Assembly (NCBI RefSeq): GCF_947179165.1
Contig: NC_077242.1
Span: 74,319,097-74,383,096, forward strand
Reading direction: 5' to 3'
Length of the DNA: 64,000 nucleotides
Source of the DNA: Solanum dulcamara
Lineage: Eukaryota > Streptophyta > Magnoliopsida > Solanales > Solanaceae
Shown: positions 35,982-47,600 of the stretch, piece after piece
Position numbering within the stretch: position 1 is the first letter of the stretch
Layout: each line of letters opens with the position of its first letter
Made by a program: the position numbers and the translations under genes
The notes under the pieces: generated by a model
Told to the model about the DNA's origin: nothing
Databases searched by the model: none
The model's input: only the letters and a program-made list of their open reading frames with translations

Positions 35982-36160
35982 CTCCCTTAACCAAATTTAT
36001 CCCTATAATTAATTAATAGTCATTTTCACATTACATTTTTCAAAATATTATATTTATTATATTCAAATGGTGATATAAAATTATCATTCTATTTATAGTT
36101 TCTTAAAGATTGTGCAAAATAAATAATGGACAAGTATTTGTTGGACGTTGGACGGAGGGA
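35982..36160. mobile_element. Stowaway-like MITE, TA target duplication
   Basis: 179 bp, starting CTCCCTTAACCAA and ending GGACGGAGGGAG, with TA on both sides (35980-35981, 36161-36162). The CTCCCTCCGTCC end is characteristic of plant Tc1/mariner Stowaway MITEs. The left terminus is diverged. Confidence 0.8.
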
Positions 36161-36438
36161 GTAGTAGTTTCACTTGTACGATCAATACTATGAATCAAAT
36201 GCAAAAATTCCAACACTAGAAATGAATCAACAAAGCATAGTAAATCCAAAAATATTCATTCAATACATAAACTCAGCTGAATATTAAGCTCCAACATTTT
36301 TTACCAAAACATCAAGTCAGTAGAACAACTCTACTAGATCTCGTTTTAGAAATAAGCTCCTACTAAACAAAACGGAAAGTAACAAAAAAAACATAAATTT
36401 TTCAATGGAACCTTGAAGAGAACTCCAATCCCTCCACC

Positions 36439-38439
36439 TCAAAATCCTAACTTAGTACGCCTCCAGTGCCTGCGCTTGGCATTGTACCTGCAAAGCACAA
36501 AACACAACTTCTAAGCATCAAAATGGTCACAATACCCACAACTCCGTTCACCCAAAAATTAACACAAGATACAAAAAGGAGCCAAAAAATACAAAAAGGA
36601 AAGTGAACACCCACAACTTCTTAGCCCCAAAATTAACACAATGTACAAAAAGGAACCTAAATGCAAGAGGAGGAAAGTTAATGCCCACAACTTCTTAGCC
36701 CCAATATTAACACAATACATAAAAAGGAACCTTAAAAGACACAGAGAATAGTGGATACCCCCAACTTCTTAGCCCCAAAATTAACACAATATACAAAAAG
36801 GTACCTAAAAATGCAAGAGGAAAGTTTTTTTTGGGTAGTTATAGGGAATCTTATAACTAAGATAATCAAGCACAAAGGAAACAAAAGGCTAGACAATTAG
36901 ACATAGTTTCAGTTCCTACGTAGGTTCTTTTCACCTCCCTCAAGGTACTACTTCACTATCCGTCACACAAGAGTATTTTGCCTTGCAAGGTAGTCCTTGC
37001 TGATTCACACAGGCACCCCTACTCCTCTACTTTTACATGTTTAGCTAGGATATTAATTTAAGTAAAGACAGGACACTAGCTAGCTTATGCTTCAGACAAG
37101 CTCGAAAGAACACATCTTGGATCACTAGTTTCACAAGTGCAGCCGACATTTCCCATGGAATACAACTTGATTCTTCCATGCCAGACATGGTATATACTCT
37201 ATCGGTTTTATAATGAGTTTCCATCTAAGCGCATTCCTCTGGCAAGTCCCAACTAGCTCTTGTAATAACTTGCCGATTCAACAACTAACACCAAATATCA
37301 GATACTCAATCATTTCATCCGCCCCTTTACATAGAGGACAGAAAGGTTCTACATCTACTCCCCAGTTTGAGCAATCTGTCTTTAGTGAAAATACACAATA
37401 CCCACAACTCCTTAGCCCCAAAAATCAACACAATGCACAAAAAGGATCCTAAAAATGCAAGCGGAAAGATTTTTTTGTGTAATTATAGAGAATTCTATTA
37501 CCAAGTAAGTAGTCAAGCACAAAGGAAACAAAAAGAACTAGACAAGTTGACATAGTCCCAGTTCCTATGCACACCTACTCCTCTACTTCTTTTACATGTT
37601 TAGTTAGGATAGTAAGTTGAGTAAAGACAGGACATTAGCTAGCTTAGGCTTCTGACGAGTTCAAAAGTAGACATTTTGGATCACTAGCTTCACATTTGCA
37701 GCCGCTATAAGTTTCATGGAGCTTGCTCTATTGTTTGTATAATGAGTTTCCATCCAATACCATTTCTCTGGCCAGTCTCAACTAGGTCTTGTAATACCTT
37801 GTCAATTCAACAAGTTACCCCAAATATCAGCTGCTATAGTACATTGGAAAAACAGGTGCCCAATAGTTTCATCAGCCCCTTTACATAGAGGACAGAAAGG
37901 TTCTACATTGACTCCCCAGTTGAGCAATCTTTCTTATGGGGTAAAGACACAATACCAACAACTTCTTAGGCCCAAATTAACACTGTACACAAAAAGGAAC
38001 CAAAAAATACAGAGAGAACAATGAATACACACAACTCCTTAGCACCAAAATTAACACTATACAAAAAAGGATCCTAAAAATGCAAGAAGAAAGATAATAC
38101 CCACAACTTCTTAGCCCCAAATTAACACAAAACACAAAAAAGGGAACTAAAAAATACAAAGAGACCCAAAACTTCTTAGCCCCAAAATTAACACAATACA
38201 CAAAAAAGGAACCAAAAAAATACAAAGAGAAAAGTGAAATACCTGATGGTGTTATCAGTCCTCATGCGGATCCAGTAAGGAATAGGCCTATTCTGCCTCT
38301 GCTTCTTTGCCAGCTTCTTCTTGATCATGAAAGTCTTGTGGGACGGCTACACACACCCAAAACAAAACCGGTAAATTCAACAGAAATTGTGAGGTACTGC
38401 GTTAATAATGATGCTTAATGGGTAAACGGATCTCACCAT
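36439..38439 (-). CDS. RPL39: 60S ribosomal protein L39 (eL39), 3 coding exons, complete
   Basis: Small, very basic component of the large cytosolic ribosomal subunit, lining the peptide exit tunnel. Exons on the minus strand: 38439-38437 (the ATG alone), 38346-38243, 36487-36439. Sum 156 nt: 51 aa plus TGA, the universal eL39 length. The protein starts [20 protein letters not shown] and ends [11 protein letters not shown], matching the family closely. Junctions are ATG|GT..AG|CCG and ATCAG|GT..AG|GTAC. The first coding exon contributes only the start codon; the 1,755-bp second intron is made of LINE remnants and a minisatellite. The upstream region has the telo-box and TGGGCT elements usual for plant ribosomal protein genes. 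Confidence 0.97.
36530..36835 (-). repeat. ~70-bp minisatellite block A in RPL39 intron 2, about 4 copies
   Basis: On the plus strand each unit reads CCCACAACTTCTTAGCCCCA followed by AATTAACACAATACACAAAA, AGGAACC and a variable A/G-rich tail. One more copy lies at 37398-37460 between the two LINE remnants. Confidence 0.88.
36836..37397 (-). mobile_element. LINE 3' remnant, copy 1, in RPL39 intron 2
   Basis: Read on the minus strand, part encodes a zf-RVT-like peptide ([12 protein letters not shown]) as found after the reverse transcriptase of plant LINEs. It continues through a 3' tail with CCTTTTGTTTCCTTTGTGCTTG. A second copy follows at 37461-37935. Stops and shifts abound. Confidence 0.7.
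37461..37935 (-). mobile_element. LINE 3' remnant, copy 2, in RPL39 intron 2
   Basis: Minus-strand translation gives [20 protein letters not shown] and then [13 protein letters not shown], a clear zinc-binding domain of LINE reverse transcriptases (zf-RVT), broken downstream. It is about as long as copy 1 and collinear with it, so the LINE plus one minisatellite unit was duplicated as a block. Confidence 0.8.
37936..38240 (-). repeat. ~70-bp minisatellite block B in RPL39 intron 2, about 4-5 copies
   Basis: Same unit as block A (ACTTCTTAGCCCCAAAATTA, ACACAATACACAAAAAAGGA). It runs right up to the 5' splice site of exon 2 at 38242. Confidence 0.88.
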
Positions 38440-38508
38440 TTTCACGATCGGCGAGTTCCTCCCCGGAGCTGACTGCTGCTGCTGAAGATGAAATACAAGG
38501 ATTTGGTA

Positions 38509-38622
38509 AAACCCTAGTTTGCGGTTGTTTTATAGTGTAAACGAAGCCCAATTAGTGAAGAGTGTTTGGGTCAGATATATGTAAAAGCCCAATAAGGATG
38601 TTTATGGGCAGCTCAAAGCCCA
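38509..38622 (-). promoter_or_regulatory. RPL39 promoter: telo-box, TATA box and three TGGGCT elements
   Basis: AAACCCTA (telo-box) at 38509-38516; a minus-strand CTATAAAA TATA box at 38528-38535; and AGCCCA, i.e. TGGGCT site-II elements on the minus strand, at 38545-38550, 38586-38591 and 38617-38622. Telo-box plus site II (a TCP-factor target) is the usual module co-regulating plant ribosomal protein genes in dividing cells. Confidence 0.7.
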
Positions 38623-38899
38623 TTTTTGAAGTGTTTTTTTTTTTTATAATTTTTTATAATTACTCTCACCCTATTGCAATTTAAGAAATCGTTTGCTACG
38701 AGGGATAAGAAATATCAATCTCGTGATAAAATAAATGATTATTTTATCAATTTTGGTTGATTCTCCTTTTGTATATTAGAATTACCATATATTTTCTATG
38801 CTTTTTTTATCTCTGACGGTTATGGTAACGTAAGGCTAGAGCTTGGAGCTAGGTAGAAATTGATTTTGCGATTAATATGATTTAAATGGATATATTCAA
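38623..38899. other. AT-rich spacer upstream of RPL39, no gene seen
   Basis: Poly-T runs and AT-rich DNA. The stretch at about 38830-38890 resembles 41650-41710 on the far side of the copia fragment. Confidence 0.4.
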
Positions 38900-41080
38900 T
38901 GATATAATTCCAGACTTGTTATCAAGAGTTATACTCGGAAAGGAGACATTAATTTTAATGAGACTATTTTCACTAGTATCATAAAATGCTCATTAAGAAT
39001 TGTTATGATGGCTGATTATGATTTTAAATTATAAAAAATAGATGTGAAAATTACCTTATATAATGGAGACCTGAAGAGAAAATTTATGTGGAACAATTAG
39101 AGGGAGAAAGTTTATGTGGAACAATTAAAGAGTTTCGAAATATAAAAAAAAGATTATATGTCGGCTAAAAAATTTAATATATGGACTCAAACAAGCCGCA
39201 CGACAATAATATATAAAATTCAATGATACCATAGCATATTTTATTTTTAAAAAATTACATTGATTAGTGTATAAACTAAAAAATCAGTTGGAGCAAATTT
39301 ATATATTTAGTTTTTTATGTTGATAACATTTGCTTGTTGTTAATGATTTAGGCATATTACGTGAGACGAAATCTCTATGAATTTTAAAATAAAAAATATG
39401 AGTGAGATATCCTATGTGATAGCGATAAAAATAATTCATGATAAATCATAAGGATTATTGAAATTGTCTTAGAACAACTATATTGAAAGAGTTCTAGAGA
39501 GATTTAAAACAAGCAATTATTTGATAGAAATTATTCATATTTAAAAAGGGAATAAATTTAGTCTCGTGCAATTTCTGAAGAATAATGTGGAAGAGGGCCG
39601 GCTCCATGTTATAAGAAATAAGGCATAAATCTTAGGCCCCAATTTTAGGGGGCCTCAAATTTTTACTACAAAAATATATTATATATTAATTTTTAATTTA
39701 AAAATTAATTATTTATGATAAAAGTATATTTTTTTAAAAAAATAATATATTATTTTATTCTCTTTAACCCCATTCAAATAGAAGAAATTAAGAAAATATT
39801 GTTTTGCCTTCTTACGTACGCTTCACTAATATTCACATTATTTTATTCATTTTAACTCATTTTGTATTATTTTTATTCAATTTTTTGATAAGTTAAAGTA
39901 ATACTTTGTCAAAAATATAAATTGATAGACGAAAAAGTGTTGAACAAAGTGAATTTCAAATTCTTTTCTTATATCTTCATAAATTTTCAAGCATTAGGAC
40001 AAGCATATTAAAGTGGGGAGCAAGTTATCAACTTCTTGAATTAATTATATTGTTCTAAGATCTTATCTTTATTTAAAGTTTATCAACTTATTACTTATAG
40101 AATTATGTTAATAATTCACTTAATGATTGTCTAAGTGAAAAAATATTTTTCAACGTTGAATTAATAATCTTACCTAAAAGTAATAATTGAATTTTTTTTT
40201 CCCAAAGAAATCATTTATAAAAAAATATGAAGTAATAATTTAAATCTAAAAAGTGTAAGAAAATATATATTTTAAATAAATACATATAAAAGTTGTTTAA
40301 ATTTTAGGCCTCTAATTAAGATTTCACTTTAGTCCTCCACTTATGTTGAGCCGCCCCTAATATGGAACAAAAAAATAGAGTCAATTTCTTACTTTTCTAT
40401 TATATATTGAAAATTTGATGTATGTTCAAACCTGCACAAAATTGAATATTCATTTTGCGATATGTTAGAAAGTTATCGGAGTAACCTATGAATTGATCAC
40501 TTGAAAACTGAAAAGAAAGTCTTAAATGATTGTTCGGGTATGTCGTGGAATTTTTTTGAAAGACAAGAAGAGGTACCTTAAAGAACAATGTAGAAATGAT
40601 CCTGTATAGAGATCCAACCACTTAAAGTTATTGGATACTCGAATTCAGATTTTGCTCGATATGTTGACACTAGAGAGTCCAAGTTTGATTACTTATTTCA
40701 CCAACTAAAAAAGTAAAATTGTGGAAGAGTGCTAAGTAATCTGTCATTGATACATCCAAATGAAAATAAAATTTATGACATGTTTTGAAGCCACAACGCA
40801 TTATGATTGCAAAATTTTATTTCAAGACTTGGGATTGTCGACATCATTACTAAGTCACTGAAAATTTCTTGTTATAATACTGCAAAAATATTCTTCTACA
40901 AGAACTATAATTACTCCAAAGATGTCAAACATATGAAATTAAAGTACTTTACCATCAAGGAAAAAGTCAAATTTAAAGAGTGTTACTTGAGAATATTAAA
41001 ACTGATCTCATGTAGATCCATTAATAAAGGATTTACAATCAAAGACATTTAAGGAGCATGTTCAAAGAATGGATCTTGGT
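38900..41080 (+). pseudogene. Ty1/copia pol remnant (reverse transcriptase and RNase H)
   Basis: Broken frames in pol order: reverse-transcriptase parts DVKITLYNGDLKRK-like (about 39035), CRLKNLIYGLKQAARQ (about 39155-39205; family CRLKKSIYGLKQ.RQW) and LVFYVDNICL (39308-39340; the catalytic YVDD now reads YVDN); then, past an inserted hAT element, RNase-H parts (about 40780-41080) ending in a form of the DPLTKG..FK(D/E)HV.RMGL copia terminus. Frameshifts and stops are frequent. LTRs were not recognised with confidence. Confidence 0.82.
39593..40359. mobile_element. hAT-type MITE inside the copia remnant
   Basis: 767 bp, starting GAGGGCCGGCTCC and ending GAGCCGCCCCTA (imperfect inverted termini). 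Flanked by ATGTGGAA (39585-39592) and ATATGGAA (40360-40367), an 8-bp hAT duplication with one mismatch. The copia reading direction continues on both sides. A relative starts at 54284. Confidence 0.75.
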
Positions 41081-42042
41081 TATACTTACGATTCATGCTT
41101 ATGAAGTTTTGACACTCTGAGGTCAATTATGTGTTCCTGATATATATTAATGAATTTTTTGTTTCTCATAATGACGTACACATTATTGTTATGAAATATT
41201 ACAAGATAAGTTTCAATGAGACATTATTGCGGTCTATAATGTTATATGTTTTATAGCTTATGAATCTAATATGATAAGTTGCTAATGTAATAGTATATGA
41301 TAGGAAATATGTATCACAAATTATGTATAATCGCTATAACTTACATTAGTGATTTGTCATATTATGGTATGTATGATGGAAATTACAAAAAAATATTTAT
41401 TTCATGTGCAACTAATGATTATGCCATTAAATTTTAGTATTATGCGGTCATTGAGCCAAGTGAGAAAAGACAATCTTATTATTATTTGTGGTCCAATTAA
41501 TGTAAAATCCATAAATAATATTTAATAAAAAAATGTATCTCATCCGTACACTGATTATTTGATGGACGTACCAGATTAAGTCTTAATTAACCTCTATAAA
41601 TCACTTTTCTCTCTGTCAATTTGGGTTAACACATATTCTCTATACATTTTTCATTATTGAGGGACGTGGGAACATAAAGCTAGGAGCAAGAGGCAGAAAT
41701 CAAGTATGCGGCTAATGCTTTTGCTCACTTCTCTGAGACTTCCGCATCAGGTATATCTTTCTTCACATCTTCTTGTAAGATTATGATGTTCAAAATCATG
41801 ACGTAAGTTGAAGTTTACAAAATGGACCTCTATATAGGGACTCTTTTAACCTAGAACAGTTATTAGTTTTTCATTTAATTCTTGTCCACTCAAATATTAA
41901 GAGAATTCAATTGTGGTTTGAAAACGCTGCAGAACTGGATGCGAAGTTGCTTCAAGATTTGTACTCAGACTTCAAAAGGTATTTCTTTAGTTATATTTTC
42001 AGCACAAGTTGCATATTCTACATGGTTGTATTTCTTATCTAT
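41081..42042. other. Spacer with possible exon-like fragments
   Basis: AT-rich DNA. Near 41675-41750 and 41925-41978 two open stretches are followed by GT (..GCATCAG|GTATAT and ..TTCAAAAG|GTATTT); the second reads NAAELDAKLLQDLYSDFK. They look like exons of a degraded or unfinished gene copy, but no family was recognised. Confidence 0.25.
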
Positions 42043-42051
42043 TATTATTTA

Positions 42052-43339
42052 AAGAAAATAGTCAAAAGCCCTCCCTAATCTATATCCAAATTTTTAACTA
42101 TAGACCTTAACTTTATAGTCCTATTACCCCTGAACTATTTAAAATTGAAATAATTACACTCTTAAAAATCCACAATCACATCTATTATTATTTAGAGAAA
42201 AATAGTCAAAAGCCCCCCTAATCTATATCCGAATTTCCAACTATAGATCTTAACTTTATGGGAGTCTTATTACCCCCTGAACTGTTTAAAAATAAAATAA
42301 TTATACCCTTAAAAATCCACAATCACATCTATGTTGACCAGTGAATTGCACACGTTTGACATGTGAAAATTTGATTAATTTATTAATTTTTTTTTTAATA
42401 ATTCTTTCCCTCTTTCTCCTATATTTCCCCCATTTCTTCAAATTCCTAAAGTAATTGCACTATTACTGTAAACATCAAAGTCCATCGGAGTTGGCTTGTG
42501 AGCAACAAAGATGAATAGTGATGGCGGAGCTTGTCGAGCGATATTCAAACTTTGCTCGCCAGAGAACCTGAACGACAAACTAAAAAAAGTGAGGGAGAAA
42601 GAAAGAGAGAGGACGAACGGAGGAGCAGAATTGCCATTAATGGAGGTCAACTGAGACGAGTCCTCCTCTTAGAAAAGATGAGGAAGAGCCAATGATGCAT
42701 TTCATGTCATCGTCGACGACGTCAAATTTGAAGAGAAAAAGGTTATTCATCATCGATTGAACAATTAATTAGATTGACAACATGTGGATTCTGAGATGTA
42801 GTTGATTGATTGAGATTTGAGAAAAGAAAAAAAATTCTCTTTTGGGGGTTCAATTGGATTTGATGTAAATCCAATTTGATTTTTTTTCAAATCAGATCAA
42901 ATCCTTTTAGGGTGATATAAATACATGTCATTTTATCTATAATTGATTTTATTGATTTTTCAAGTTTTTACATGAGAGTCTAAAAACTTGTGTGAAATCA
43001 ACAATGGAGAAGATGGTGGTGACAGTGGTGACTTAGAGATGGTGAATGGTGAAGGAATTTGGTCTTGCTACGAAGAAAAAAGACGATAAATAAGAAAAAA
43101 AAGAAAAATTTAAAATACATATATTTATGAAAAGAGATATTGAAAATAAAGTTTTAATATTTATTTTTTGTGCTCACTCTCTCAAAGAGAGTGAAATACA
43201 CTCACTTTACCAGCTAAGCATTTAGGGAGGTAACAATTTAAATTTTAAACACTCTAGAGGGGTAATAGGACTCCTGTGAAGTTAGAGTGTGTAGTTGAAA
43301 ATCAGGGTATAGGTTAGGAAAGCTTTTGACTATTTTCTC
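42052..43339. mobile_element. Non-autonomous Mutator-type element with perfect 9-bp TSD
   Basis: 1,288 bp with terminal inverted repeats of about 110 bp: AAGAAAATAGTCAAAAGC at the left, GCTTTTGACTATTTTCTC at the right. TATTATTTA flanks it exactly (42043-42051, 43340-43348). The left TIR is duplicated in tandem: a second copy starts at about 42196 and is again preceded by TATTATTTA. The interior (about 42480-43100) is G-rich and not similar to a transposase; a captured gene piece is possible but unproven. Confidence 0.88.
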
Positions 43340-43348
43340 TATTATTTA

Positions 43349-44070
43349 TGTAATTAGTAAAGATTATTGAATGCTTTCACTATGTGATATTTTCTAAGTC
43401 AATATATATATAAGATTACCTTTTCTACAAACCCTATTTTTCAAGACTTTGAAGTTTTTGAAAGTGCTCTTGTGTAAAACATAAAGTAGCTAGAGATATT
43501 AATACTTGTATTTAATAGAAGGAAATATACAAAAATCTTCATCAAAGGCTTACCTTACAGCGTATGATAGTTAGCACTCCTTATCTCTAGAATCTAAAAA
43601 ATTATCAGAAGATTTGTAAGTTTTTCTCTTCATGATTATAAATTTTAAAGGCTATAAAAGTAACTTGTGATATCTCAATAATTTTGTACACATATTCCAA
43701 TAATTCAATTATTCTTATGTAGTCCTTCAAGCAATTTTAAACAAATGAAATTACTTTTTAGATTCATAATTACTTCAACCCGAATCAACTATAAAAATTT
43801 ATACAGACTATTAAAAAACTAATTTAATTTGATGTAAAGGAAAGTCATCAAAATACCATCTACAAAAAGAAAAATACTCTTGAATCGTAATTTTATATGA
43901 TGTGAAGTTGAATTAATCATAACAATAAATTTCGAGCCCAACTAAGAAACTAAAAAAGGAGGAAAATAATGATTTGAGCAAATTTAGAAAAAAACTTCAA
44001 AGAAAAAATTAGCATAATCAAATTGTAGTTGGATACTTTTTGTAATCATAATTTTTATTTTTTTCACACT
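43349..44070. other. AT-rich spacer, no gene seen
   Basis: Low-complexity AT-rich DNA upstream of the DCN1-like gene; nothing was recognised. Confidence 0.4.
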
Positions 44071-44530
44071 TTCATAGTTTATACTTTTTCCTTTTTATTT
44101 ATCCTAGTTGTCAGTTCCTGACCCCACTCCCTTCTATCCCACCCCCTTTCCAACACCCACTTCTTAACCTTTTTATTTTTATTTTTCACCTTATGTTTCA
44201 ATTTAATTTAAATTGCACATTGCAGAGTGTTTTGGAGATGACGCATTTCATAGTTTATACTTTTTTTTTGGTTATCTTAATTGGCATTGCCTGACCCCTC
44301 ACCCCCCGTCCACCCCACTTTATATATATATTTTTTTCTCACTTAATGTTCGAAACATATATTAGAGCCCCAATTAATTTTATAATTTTTCACCTGGTGT
44401 TCAAAGCAAATATTGAAGTCAGAATAGAATTCATTCATGATTGCGCATTTCATAGTTTATACTTTTTCCTATTTTTAGTTATCCTAATTGGCATTGCCTG
44501 ACCCCCCAACCCCGTCCACTCCCTACCCCC
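44071..44530 (+). repeat. Triplicated ~180-200-bp module upstream of the DCN1-like gene
   Basis: The block TTCATAGTTTATACTTTTTC, then TTATC(C/T)TA..TTG..CAGTTCCTGACCCC or GGCATTGCCTGACCCC, then a C-rich run occurs at 44071, 44247 and 44449 (spacing 176 and 202 bp). The third copy ends just before the TATA box. Confidence 0.8.
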
Positions 44531-44540
44531 AATCTATACG

Positions 44541-44550
44541 TTATATATAT
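44541..44550 (+). promoter_or_regulatory. TATA box of the DCN1-like gene
   Basis: TTATATATAT, 67 bases before the ATG, predicts a transcription start near 44572 and a leader of about 45 bases. Confidence 0.5.
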
Positions 44551-44616
44551 TGAACATTCTCTCCACGCCAAAAACCTCCTCAAACCCCCTCTTTGAGCTT
44601 TCAAAATCGTACCAAA

Positions 44617-47600
44617 ATGCCTCGAGCATCAAAGAGAAAATCTGACTCACCCAAATCTACTTCTGCCAAGTCTTCTCGCTCGGAGTCTGTCACCACTGGT
44701 AAATTCTTGTTTTTTAGTGATGTATCCTATCTATGTGATTAGTTGTTGGTACTGTTCATTTGAAGTTTTTTTTTTGGGTTTTTTTCTTACTGATGAAGGC
44801 TCTTTTTGGGGGTCTTTTAAAGTTAAAATCTTGGTTAATGAGTTGGGGTTTATCTTGTTTCCTGATTCTTGAAATGGGGATTTGGGGATATGGGTACCAA
44901 GAAATAGAAAAAAAAATTGCACTCAAAGGGTGTGACTTAGCTCTAACCATGAGGTATAAAGTTTGAATCTTGTAGAATTAGTTGAGATGCACGCAAGCTA
45001 GTCTCGATGCCAGTTTTATTAAAAAGAAATGACTTTAGTGTTTTTGGGTTGTTCCATTGATATCAAGTGGGTGTTTTTCTATACTGGAAACAAGTTGAGT
45101 AGGATAGATATAGAGGAGGCACATAAGGGTGTGGTCTAGTGGTCAATGAAGTGGGTGAGAACCATGGGGTTTTGAGGTTCAAATCTCAGCAGAGGTAAAA
45201 ACAGTGATTTCTTTCCATGTGTCTAAGCCTTCGGTGGATAGACTTATCTAGTACATGTATTTAATTCTTGCATTTATAATCAAGTGGGTGATTATGGATA
45301 TTGGAATGAAATGGACCGAGTGGATATAGAGGATTGATAGAGCTGAGTTTGGAATTTGAGTCTTAGTTGAATAATTGATCTATATCAATGGAGGGGTTGA
45401 ATTTTTTTGCTGATCTTAGAAAAGTATATGCCTCATCATGTATACTGTGATTGTAATTTCTAAAGGAAGCATAAGATTCAACCTGCATTGTTTTTCTTAA
45501 TCCCTAGTTTGAATAAATCTCGAAATTAGGTAAATTTAAATGTTCGAGGACACAATGCAGATCAATACTCTTTTATTCGAATTTTTGTAGCTTGTTTGAG
45601 ATTAATGATATCCAAAATCCCATGTGAAGACCAGAATCCAGAGATTAATGATTAATGATATACCATTGTTGCATTAATTTTTTGACTGGATACAGTTGTA
45701 GAACATTAGATATGGCAGTCGAGCCTGGATTCTGGTCTTCACATGGGATTGCTGTAAGAAGCTAATGAAGTATAAGTAAAGTGCCTTTTCTAAACTAAGG
45801 CAAGGAAAGTTGATTTATTTACTGTGGATACTTTTAGTTTTATACATTGTTTTCTGATAATTATTCTAACGTATAGTCCGAGCCAGAATTTGGGAGTTTA
45901 TGGGTTCTAAAGTCCAATAAAGGCAGCTTCGGTTTTGGATAAATTATTAAGTGAATGTCTTAACACAACTATAGGAGTTTGGCCACAGATACTAGGTTCC
46001 TCCGAACCTGTAGCTTTCTCTCTAGCTCCTCTCCTGTCCTAACTCTATATTTGAAGTGCTAAATTTATCATGCTTCAGCTTCAGTAGTCTTAAATTGTTT
46101 CTGTTATTCATAAACATGACTTTTGGATGTCCCACCATAAAATTTAGTCTCAATTTATTTCAACTTCCATTTGATATAAGCATACAAATGTTTTCTATCT
46201 TAATTTGCAAGTTCTGATCCAACATCTGCTCATCTATTTATGAAATTTTGTTAACAATGTCGAAAGACCATGGTATGTGATGATTCAACTTTGGATAAGG
46301 TTTCTTTTTCCCTGAAGTGTTACCGTTATGTTACTTTGCCTTCAGCTATAGTTTCCTGACAAATTCATTGGTGTATACAGCTTCAGGCAAGACTACGAAG
46401 TTCGAGATGTCTGTCGATAATCTTTTTCAGAAGTATGCCAATAAGTTGCTAGGCATGATTGAGTGAGTTCCTTTTTCCAGTTGCTAATCTATTGTTCGTA
46501 TGTTTCCCAAGCTTTTCTACTTTAACAAATAAAGTTGCATCTATGCTAATTGTTTTAATCCACGATTTACGTAGCCGAACAGTGAATATATGATGATCTC
46601 CTGGGTCTTAAGTACATGGTTAACATTGTCTTCCTTCTGTGCATCTATCTTCGGTAGCTGCAGGAGTTGTTTGTTTTTCTGCTACTGCAAAAGTTGAGCG
46701 AATGCCACCATATTTAAGTGGCTAGGCACTGAGCCAGTGTGTTATAGGGTTCCTGAGAATGTCAATGTCCATATGTTTCATGTGAATGGGTTATTAACTA
46801 GCATAAAATTACTTATATACAAAAAATACTAGCATTAAACTATAATGAAAGTCACTATGTACTTTTCTATTTGTTGCTCTAATTGGATCATATCACTGAG
46901 TGGAATTGTATGAGATGGCAAGTGTTTGGTGGTCTAAATACTTTGGATTCTATAAGGGTTTCTACCAAGTTGCTATATCAAGTAGGTCTTTCCTTCTATC
47001 AAAATGTCAGTATAATTTTTAGAGTTTTAATTCTTTAATCCTAGCATTGAACTGAGATGCGATAACTTTATGAATGAAGTTTTTAACAATTGATGCGATT
47101 AAGGTAACAGAGGTAGATTGTGTCATCAGTATCTTTTAATTAATGTTTGAAAGTAATGGATTTTGGAATCTTCGTTAAGTTTTTGTTTGTTTTTGTTTGC
47201 ACAGTCCAGAGGGGATTGAGGAACTATGCTCAGATCTTGGAGTAGATCATACAAATGTCAGAATTTTGATGCTCGCTTGGTAAGCCATTTGCTGCCAATA
47301 TGTGTCTGTGAACAATAATTTATTTTTGAGGAAATGTTGTGTTTCTGTAATCTGTATAACTTACTATTCACATGGATCAGGAAATTGAAAGCCGAAAAGC
47401 AGGGATATTTTACTCAGGTAAGATACTGCTATTTATTTATTAGGCACTTAAAAAGTTATAAAAGAACAAACAGTGAATTCTGAACCTAGTAAGAGTTGGG
47501 CAGCTTGGGTTATGACCTGTTTTTTAGCCCATTTTAGCACAAGTAACTTTTGGGCGGGTAATCCAGCCCAACCCACCCATTTGACACCCCTAGTATTAGA

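Noticed and set aside
42438..42650. 70-codon minus-strand frame as a captured gene in the MULE
   Set aside because: Low-complexity Ser/Phe-rich peptide without domain; capture cannot be supported without a homology search.
45130..45190. tRNA gene
   Set aside because: A and B boxes are present but the full cloverleaf is not; the context is a SINE inside an intron. The same holds for 49870-50000.
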